A DNA stretch of 62,452 nucleotides from an uncultured Verrucomicrobiales bacterium (GTDB taxonomy: Bacteria; Verrucomicrobiota; Verrucomicrobiia; Verrucomicrobiales; Akkermansiaceae): NCBI GenBank assembly GCA_949373085.1, contig CASICJ010000009.1, positions 1 to 62,452 of the forward strand. Reading direction: 5' to 3'. Shown here in pieces: positions 56,692-62,452 of the stretch. The stretch's first letter is position 1; each line of letters starts with the position of its first letter. A program made the translations under genes and the position numbers. Under the pieces are notes generated by a model. That model was not told the DNA's origin. It saw only the letters and a list, made by a program, of their open reading frames with translations, and searched no databases.

Positions 56692-59627
56692 GGTCTGCGA
56701 ATTTTCAGTTCAGAGAATGTTGTTGGGATATCCGTGACTCGAAGCCCGACCGTCCCAAACTTGTAAGTTTGGTCGCGATGAGTGAATAGCTCTTCCTCGT
56801 TCAGAGAAACGGTAAATTCTGATCCGATTGCTGTGATCGTAAGGCGCTGCTTTTCTGTAACATTGATCGGGACCGTTTCTCGTTTCAACTCATTCCAGGT
56901 AATTCCGTCCATCTTGCCGAGAAGGACGCTGTTTTGACTTGGTTTGATCCCAAGAAAATATCCACGTGCGGCGTCGAACCCCACGGAAGGAGCTGTTATG
57001 CGAAATAGAATGCCAGAACCCCGGCCCTCGTTGACTCCATGAAAGTCGAGAGTAACAGAGGCGGTAAAGTCGTCGGGTGTATTGCCGTTTAAGATGATCT
57101 TTTCGCCAGAGCGGAAGGTGTTCACGGAGTTCTTTGGAGGTGTGCCAAGTTTAAGGCCGTTCGAAGTTAATTTGTAAAATTGGGTGTGCCCGTAGTAGGA
57201 GTGGTCGGAGTCAAGATTTGAAAAATAAGGCAAAGGTAAAAAATTGGTTCGTTCTCCGCCGGGTCGTGGGAATGGTTCGCTCCGGGGCAGGGGCTTCCCA
57301 AAAAGTGGGCGCCCGTCACGGGACCATTTGAAGGGTTGGATACGGAGGTTCCGCTGCCAACCGGGAGCCCGGTCCTCCTTGGCATGGAAAATATGCCACC
57401 ATTCGGAACCGTTCGGTGATCTCACGAAGCAAGAATGACCAACTCCAAAGGTCTCCTTGGTGGATTGAAATACCGAACCCTTGTTCTTTTTCCACGCCAA
57501 GGGATCAAGCGGATCGTCTCCAGTGAGCTCAAGGAGTCCGAGTTTGTAGTTTGGTAACCAAGAAGCACCGCAAGAGTAAGTCACAAAGGTCCGATTACCA
57601 TTTTGCATGACTTGGGGACCCTCGTTTAGGCCGCGGCCGCGTGGTTTCGGTTCAGTGAGCTCCCAATTATAGTCTAAGTTGTCACAAATACGGACACGTT
57701 TGGTCGAGAGTTTGAGTGGGCTCTCCATCTTAGCAATGTAGAGATACTGACGATCGGTGTTTGGGCCATCCCAACCGGACCATATGGCGTAGAGTTTATC
57801 TTGGAATTTCAAGGGGGTCATGTCGATTGCCCAGAGATTTCGACTAGCAGTCTCCCCAGTCTGGAAAGGACCATGGAGCTCATATTTTCCCAACGGATCA
57901 TCGGTCTTGGACTGGAGAACGAATGCCCGATGATTCTTGTTCTTTCCGTCGGAAGCGGCGAAATAGATATGCCATTTTCCATTAAGAAGATGGAGTTCTG
58001 GTGCCCAGACTTGTTTTGAATAAGGGCCGGAATCAGGGGATTTCCAAACAAGGTGCCGTTGACCGAGAGAGCTTAGGTTTTGAGAGGAGTGAATAGTAAT
58101 TGCACGATCGCCTTCCGATGAGCACCACAAATAGCGTTGATTTTTTTCATCACGCACAACCCACGGATCCTGGCCAACTCCAATCGGATTCACAAAGTGA
58201 GTTTTTGGAAGAGAACCGATCCGGCTGAAGGTTGGATCGGACCCGTCAATCGGCATCTTAGAATTCCACTTCAAGAGAACGTTGTGGAGCTTATTAACGA
58301 TTTCAGGATTCTCTTTGACGAGGTTTTGTGACTCACCAGGATCTTTGGGGAGATTGTAGAGCTGCGGATCTGAACCATCGATGTTAACGAGATATTTCCA
58401 GTCACCATCGCGGACTGCAAGGTCTGGGTTGTCTTCATCAAATCCGTTTCCAAAACCGGGACGGTCGGGAGGACGGCGCCAAAAGATTGGAGCTTTACGG
58501 GATTCGGATGATTTTCCAATGAGGGTCTGGGCGACATCCTCGCCATCAAGTTTTTGGGAGGGCTCGGTTCCAGTGAGTGAATAGAGTGACCGGTTTAGGT
58601 CAATTGCCGAAAAAACCGAGTCATCGTTGGTGGTGCCTTTTTTATCGGAGGGGATGAGTCCGGGAGCCCAAACAATGAGAGGTGATCGGATTCCTCCTTC
58701 ATACATCCAAGTTTTAGCCCCGCGGAACGGCCTTGACGTTCCGGCTCCTGGTTCGTGGCCGTTGTCTGAGCATACCGCCACAATAGTGTTGTTCTGTAGT
58801 GTGGGATCGTTGCGAACACGGTCAAAGAGACGGGCGAGCTGTTCGTCCATTGAATCAAGAACACCATTGTAGAGTGCCCGTCTGTCACCACCCCATTTAT
58901 CGAGAGGAGGCCACCAAGGGCCATGGACATCATCTGGCCAGAGATTGATGAAGAAAGGTTTCTTATCAGCTTTTGATGAGTCAATGAATGTGAGGGCCGC
59001 ATCAATAAAGCCAGTGGTAATCTTGGATCTTTGCATCCATCTATAACCTTTGCCGAGGCGTTCGGCGTCGGCCCAGATCCGCCCTTTAATGGGCTCTCCA
59101 CCATCGGAGTTTGGTTTGAGAGTAAGAGGGAGGAGTTTCGGACCAATACCTTCGAAGTTGGTTAGGCTTTGATCGAAACCGTAATTTGAAATTTCAGGAG
59201 CCTCTTCGACATCTCGCTGTCCTCCCATATGCCATTTCCCAAAATGCCCGGTTCTGTAACCCGCTTTCTTAAGTTGTCGGGCGAGAGTAGGCGCTTTGGG
59301 ATCAAGCCACTGAGCCATTCCCCGTCTTTTATTGTCACGACGATTATTTAGGTAAGAAGTGATTTTCCAGCGGTGTGGGTATTGTCCGGTTGTCAGGGCA
59401 ACACGTGATGGCGAACAGATCGGTGAATTGACGTAGAAGTTTGTGAACTTAATCCCTTCTGCCGCAAGCCTGTCAATATGTTGGGTTTCGACCTTGCCTC
59501 CAAAGCATGAGAAGTCTGAATATCCCATATCATCGATAAAAACGACGATGACGTTGGGCCTAGTTGTAGAGGGTTCCGCACAAAACGAAGCTGAAGCGGA
59601 GAGAAGAAGAATGAGAAGTGATTTCAT
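56688..59627 (-). CDS. Secreted sulfatase-GH43-like glycosidase fusion with C-terminal lectin-like domain
   Basis: Protein of 979 residues, signal peptide about 1-17. Residues 22-460 are a type I sulfatase: NVIVVFIDDMGYSDFSCFGG with metal aspartates, CSPSR at 71-75 for formylglycine, GHFGKWHMGG and CSDNGHEPGAG. Residues about 485-790 look like a GH43-type five-bladed propeller: QDPWVVRDE, QVWAPELHLLNGKWHIYFAA, AIDMTPLKF and RGLNEGPQVM, which supply the three catalytic acids. Residues 800-979 form a beta-rich domain (SGILFRITAPSVGFDAARGYFLG) like the concanavalin or DUF1080-type fold. Desulfation and glycan cleavage in one chain is an attractive reading for attack on sulfated polysaccharide. 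An anaerobic or aerobic formylglycine-generating enzyme is not in the window. Confidence 0.88.
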   Translation of the reverse strand: MKSLLILLLSASASFCAEPSTTRPNVIVVFIDDMGYSDFSCFGGKVETQHIDRLAAEGIKFTNFYVNSPICSPSRVALTTGQYPHRWKITSYLNNRRDNKRRGMAQWLDPKAPTLARQLKKAGYRTGHFGKWHMGGQRDVEEAPEISNYGFDQSLTNFEGIGPKLLPLTLKPNSDGGEPIKGRIWADAERLGKGYRWMQRSKITTGFIDAALTFIDSSKADKKPFFINLWPDDVHGPWWPPLDKWGGDRRALYNGVLDSMDEQLARLFDRVRNDPTLQNNTIVAVCSDNGHEPGAGTSRPFRGAKTWMYEGGIRSPLIVWAPGLIPSDKKGTTNDDSVFSAIDLNRSLYSLTGTEPSQKLDGEDVAQTLIGKSSESRKAPIFWRRPPDRPGFGNGFDEDNPDLAVRDGDWKYLVNIDGSDPQLYNLPKDPGESQNLVKENPEIVNKLHNVLLKWNSKMPIDGSDPTFSRIGSLPKTHFVNPIGVGQDPWVVRDEKNQRYLWCSSEGDRAITIHSSQNLSSLGQRHLVWKSPDSGPYSKQVWAPELHLLNGKWHIYFAASDGKNKNHRAFVLQSKTDDPLGKYELHGPFQTGETASRNLWAIDMTPLKFQDKLYAIWSGWDGPNTDRQYLYIAKMESPLKLSTKRVRICDNLDYNWELTEPKPRGRGLNEGPQVMQNGNRTFVTYSCGASWLPNYKLGLLELTGDDPLDPLAWKKNKGSVFQSTKETFGVGHSCFVRSPNGSEWWHIFHAKEDRAPGWQRNLRIQPFKWSRDGRPLFGKPLPRSEPFPRPGGERTNFLPLPYFSNLDSDHSYYGHTQFYKLTSNGLKLGTPPKNSVNTFRSGEKIILNGNTPDDFTASVTLDFHGVNEGRGSGILFRITAPSVGFDAARGYFLGIKPSQNSVLLGKMDGITWNELKRETVPINVTEKQRLTITAIGSEFTVSLNEEELFTHRDQTYKFGTVGLRVTDIPTTFSELKIRRP

Positions 59628-59677
59628 ATTTTTTTAAGCCCTAAACCTCACTGATTGAGGAGGATGGAGATTCGCGG

Positions 59678-61207
59678 CTATTCTTTGCTGAGATTAGCCT
59701 GCATATCCTCGAGCGAGACACCTTTGGTTTCAGGAACCATCAAGCGAACCCAAACAAGTTGAAGGATCATCATGAAAGTAAAGAAACCAAAAATTTGGGT
59801 CGCTGAAAAGGCTTCCATTGCAAGGGGAAAGATAAGGGTCAGAATAGCGGCAAAGATCCAATGGGTGGCGCAACCAACTGACTGCCCAAAGCCGCGAGCT
59901 GCTGTTGGAAAGATTTCTGAGATAAAGACCCAAATGACTGCACCTTGACCGATAGCGTGTGCTGCAATGAAGGCAAGAATACAAATCAGGACGAGGTTAC
60001 TGCCAAAACCGGCCTCTTCTTTTGCGGACTTGAGAGAGTCGCTAGCAACTTCCTTAACCCAAGGCTCAGAAAGGTTTTCAGAGGTAACTCGAGAAGTGTA
60101 TTTTTCGGGAAGTTGGGAAATGTCAGCGACGATGGACGATGCTGAATTTTTAAGAGCTATGGCATCAGCGGCATCACTGAAAGGAGCGCGATAACTATGA
60201 AATGCCCATGCGCACACGGTAAGTGAAACGATGTAACCAAAAGATCCTATGTAGAGCAGTGATCGGCGACCGAGTTTGTCGATGAGTCTAAGGCCGACTA
60301 GTGTGAAGATTAAATTTACCAAGGTGATGAGGCTAGCATTAACGAGAGATTCGCCTGGGTCAAAACCAGTCATACCAAGAATGCGCGGGGCATATCCAAG
60401 AATGGCATTTATTCCGGATAATTGATTAAAGAAGGCGATGAGGAAGGCTAGCGCTAGTGCAAGTTTAAGAGGCTTCGAAAAAATACGAGGCTTACCGCTT
60501 TCAAGACTATTAGCCTGCTCGATTTCTACTACTTTTCTTTCAAGTTCTGCTTCTGAAAACTCCGAGTTAATTTGACCTAAGATTCGCTTCCCTTCCTTAC
60601 GTTTACTATTATTGATAAGCCAGCGAGGACTCTCAGGAAGAGTGAAGCACATGAAGGAGTAAATCAGGGCTGGGATAGCCTCGATTCCTAGCATCCAGCG
60701 CCAAGCTGTTTCGTTTTCAGATCCCATCATTTTGAGGATGATGGCGTTTGAAATCGTGGCGATGAGAAGCCCAAAAACAATATTGAATTGAAACATGCCG
60801 GTAAGGCGCCCGCGACGTTCCGCTGGTGATATTTCGGAAATGAAGAGGGGCGCCGCGACAGTTGAAACGCCAATTCCGATACCTCCTATGAGACGCGAGA
60901 TTGCAAAGATACTAACATTGGGCGCGAAAGCAGAGCCGATCGCCGAGATGAAATAGAGTATGCCAATCCAGAGGAGAACTTTCTTGCGACCAAACTTGTC
61001 GGTGGGTCCGCCTCCAAAAATTGATCCCACAACTGTCCCCCAAAGTGCAGCACTCATGGCAAATCCATGTTCAAGTCCATTGAGCCCCCAGAGAGATTGG
61101 ATCTTTTGTTCCGCTCCCGAAATAACGATAAGATCGAAGCCAAAAATAAATCCAGCCAAAGCACAGGTGATTGCCCAATAAAGAAGCTTTGAGGAAGATT
61201 TTTGCAT
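59678..61207 (-). CDS. MFS sugar porter
   Basis: Protein of 509 residues with 12 membrane helices of the sugar porter family. Signatures are GFDLIVISGAEQKI, PTDKFGRKKVLLW, AERRGRLTGMFQFNIVFG, LPESPRWLINNSKRK and, near the end, VPETKGVSLEDMQ. A longer loop of about 70 residues (APFSDAADAIALKNSASSI onward) lies between helices 9 and 10 and is probably periplasmic. It sits 50 bases upstream of the sulfatase-GH43 gene on the same strand and may be cotranscribed, supplying uptake of the released sugar. Confidence 0.9.
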   Translation of the reverse strand: MQKSSSKLLYWAITCALAGFIFGFDLIVISGAEQKIQSLWGLNGLEHGFAMSAALWGTVVGSIFGGGPTDKFGRKKVLLWIGILYFISAIGSAFAPNVSIFAISRLIGGIGIGVSTVAAPLFISEISPAERRGRLTGMFQFNIVFGLLIATISNAIILKMMGSENETAWRWMLGIEAIPALIYSFMCFTLPESPRWLINNSKRKEGKRILGQINSEFSEAELERKVVEIEQANSLESGKPRIFSKPLKLALALAFLIAFFNQLSGINAILGYAPRILGMTGFDPGESLVNASLITLVNLIFTLVGLRLIDKLGRRSLLYIGSFGYIVSLTVCAWAFHSYRAPFSDAADAIALKNSASSIVADISQLPEKYTSRVTSENLSEPWVKEVASDSLKSAKEEAGFGSNLVLICILAFIAAHAIGQGAVIWVFISEIFPTAARGFGQSVGCATHWIFAAILTLIFPLAMEAFSATQIFGFFTFMMILQLVWVRLMVPETKGVSLEDMQANLSKE

Positions 61208-61392
61208 GGTTGAGGTTATTTCGAGTTATCCACAATCTCCTATTTACGACATGAATTAAAGAATCCTTTTATCCAAACGTTACTTTTAAAGTTGTGAATA
61301 GACCCACGGAACAAGAGAAGTTTTAGAAAACACACAGATATTTCTCTTATGGTGATTTCAAGCCGACTGTATTCACAAAAACAATACGATGT
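61208..61392. other. Intergenic region upstream of the sugar porter
   Basis: About 185 AT-rich bases with no open frame of interest. It should contain the promoter for the sugar porter and the sulfatase gene, but no clear operator or -35/-10 pair was found. Confidence 0.4.
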
Positions 61393-61695
61393 TCATGATG
61401 TTTTTCGGGGATGGGGGTTCGATCTATAAAAGTCATTTACTAGAGCGGTTGTTGGGGGTGTTACCCTACTAAAGTCCCTGAAAGAGTGGTCTTCCGAAAT
61501 TGAATTGCGGCTATTTTCAGGAATGGTGACGAGTGGTTCACCATCCCGAAAAATGATGAAGTGGGCGAGGCCGCTTTCTAGATCAGCAGGCGGGAAAACC
61601 CAAAAACGACATCCCGTTTCTTGAGCGTCAATCGGTAATATTACGAAGGGGATCGCGATAGGGAGTAAACGGCTGGTCAGTGTGAAACATCTTAC
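61393..61695 (-). pseudogene. Possible relic of a secreted protein of unknown family
   Basis: The minus strand is open from about 61695 to a stop at 61393-61395. It reads LTSRLLPIAIPFVILPIDAQE, a signal-peptide-like stretch, split from the next part: TGCRFWVFPPADLESG, then LAHFIIFRDGEPLVTIPENS and DHSFRDFSR. The amino acid pattern looks like a real secreted protein, but no ATG, GTG or TTG start is in frame (only CTG at 61680). I do not recognise the family. It could be a truncated gene next to the DUF1080 relic. Confidence 0.35.
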
Positions 61696-61877
61696 AGAAT
61701 CCGATTTCTCAAAGAAGCACTCGAAAGATTTCCTAAAAAGTTAGTATTTTTTTGGTATCTATCGAAATAGTCTTTGTATTCCTGATGAGATTCTAACGAG
61801 ACGTCGCAAGGGCACGTTTAGCATCAGTCGATTTTACTCTAAAAATTTCAAGGCAATCTTGACTCGCCTGATTATTT

Positions 61878-62452
61878 CTAATTTTGATAGAGGGGAGGGA
61901 TCCATCCTTTTTTAGGAGTTCCTTGAGGACGCACTCCGTAAGCGGAAGGTGGAATCTTTGTGTCTTCTGAAGTGCGGAGAGGTAAATTGTCAGGAAGATG
62001 CTTCATGCGGATATCCTTGAATTGACCTGCCATCGCAGGCCCGACATGGACCTGGAGCCGAAGATCCCGCCTAGCGCACGACTACCTTCGTCGAGGTCAA
62101 TGAAGTCTGCGGTCCTATGACCATTGATCCAGTGCTGGTGATGATTTCCAAGAACGCTAACCCGGTAAATCATGCCAAACATTTGGAGGATATTTTTTCA
62201 CGGGTATTTCTCCGATGACCCAAGGCTGACCTTTTTGATCGACGACAACCTTTTGGCCGGTGTAGGAGAGAATTCGGCGGCCCGTTCTTCGTAGGCCATG
62301 CCATTCATATTCTCGCGGGCCATAATATCACATTGGTAGCCACCAGCGACATCTAGGCCAACCTCCGGGAGCATCTTGCTTCGATACTGGATTCCACTAT
62401 TGGCTCGATCGCTGAATTTCACTTTTACCTGTAATTCAAAGTTGCGAATGGT
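61878..62452 (-). pseudogene. DUF1080 (3-keto-disaccharide hydrolase-like) pseudogene, continues past the window
   Basis: The minus strand carries a DUF1080 C-terminus broken by three frameshifts near 62275, 62183 and 62058. The parts read FSDRANSGIQYRSKMLPE, VAGGYQCDIMARENMNG, GRRILSYTGQKVVVDQKG, then SVLGNHHQHWINGHRTADF and LQVHVGPAMAGQFKDIRM, with a stop at 61878-61880. The fold is concanavalin-like; family members hydrolyse 3-keto-sugars or bind glycans. The breaks are of mixed type (one gain, two losses), which fits true decay rather than a uniform sequencing fault. The 180 bases between this and the preceding relic hold nothing recognised. Confidence 0.8.

Overview
This window looks like a piece of chromosome from a free-living, probably marine, member of the Verrucomicrobiota. 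The signs are a CxxCH haem-binding C-terminus of the Planctomycetes/Verrucomicrobia type at the left edge, GYF_2 (DUF4339) membrane proteins, a MoxR/DUF58/BatA-like operon, a type II pseudopilin, a secreted sulfatase fused to a GH43-like domain, and decayed copies of DUF1501, DUF1552 and DUF1080 genes, all expanded in that phylum. The phylum is inferred from protein families; no rRNA or tRNA gene was seen.

Layout. 1-4.6 kb: haem-domain C-terminus, a ClpX-like ATPase gene broken by five single-base insertions, rimO, and a GYF/DUF4328 membrane protein. 4.7-13.1 kb: a translationally coupled AddB-like nuclease, AddA-like helicase-nuclease and serine hydrolase, then a methyltransferase and hemB. 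13.2-20.4 kb: a tight operon of MoxR ATPase, DUF58, a BatA-like protein carrying a PA14 domain, and a second VWA membrane protein. 20.6-29.4 kb: a PanB-like protein with a dismantled active site, a pair of TPM-type proteins, rodA, yicC, a TatC with a long inserted loop and a His/Asp-rich tail, a possible ATP-grasp protein and a pseudopilin. 29.5-39.2 kb: rnr, envelope proteins of unknown role, an EF-hand protein, cdsA-dxr, pyrD, a DUF2256-DUF3253 protein divergent from a TIGR03643 protein, and an ADP-ribosylglycohydrolase-like protein. 39.3-50.4 kb: a repeat protein, hemW, a squalene/phytoene synthase family enzyme, metX, DUF1802, a ROK kinase, coaX, glyoxalase I, a LolC/E-type permease, a GYF-RDD protein and a DEDD-type exonuclease. 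50.4-62.4 kb: LysM protein, sufT, a secreted hydrolase, and a sugar-related stretch (galM, sodium-solute symporter, sulfatase-GH43 fusion, sugar porter) ending in a DUF1080 pseudogene.

Most genes are housekeeping: isoprenoid and phospholipid precursors (dxr, cdsA), haem (hemB, hemW), CoA (coaX), methionine (metX), pyrimidine (pyrD), Fe-S assembly (sufT), RNA turnover (rnr, yicC) and double-strand-break processing. The accessory part points to use of sulfated polysaccharide. I do not see a complete new defence or mobile system. The least explained items are the five-times-shifted ClpX-like gene, the unusual TatC, the PanB-like protein, the 421-residue ATP-grasp-like protein and the TPM pair. 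At least four, probably five, small gene relics lie in the intergenic gaps.
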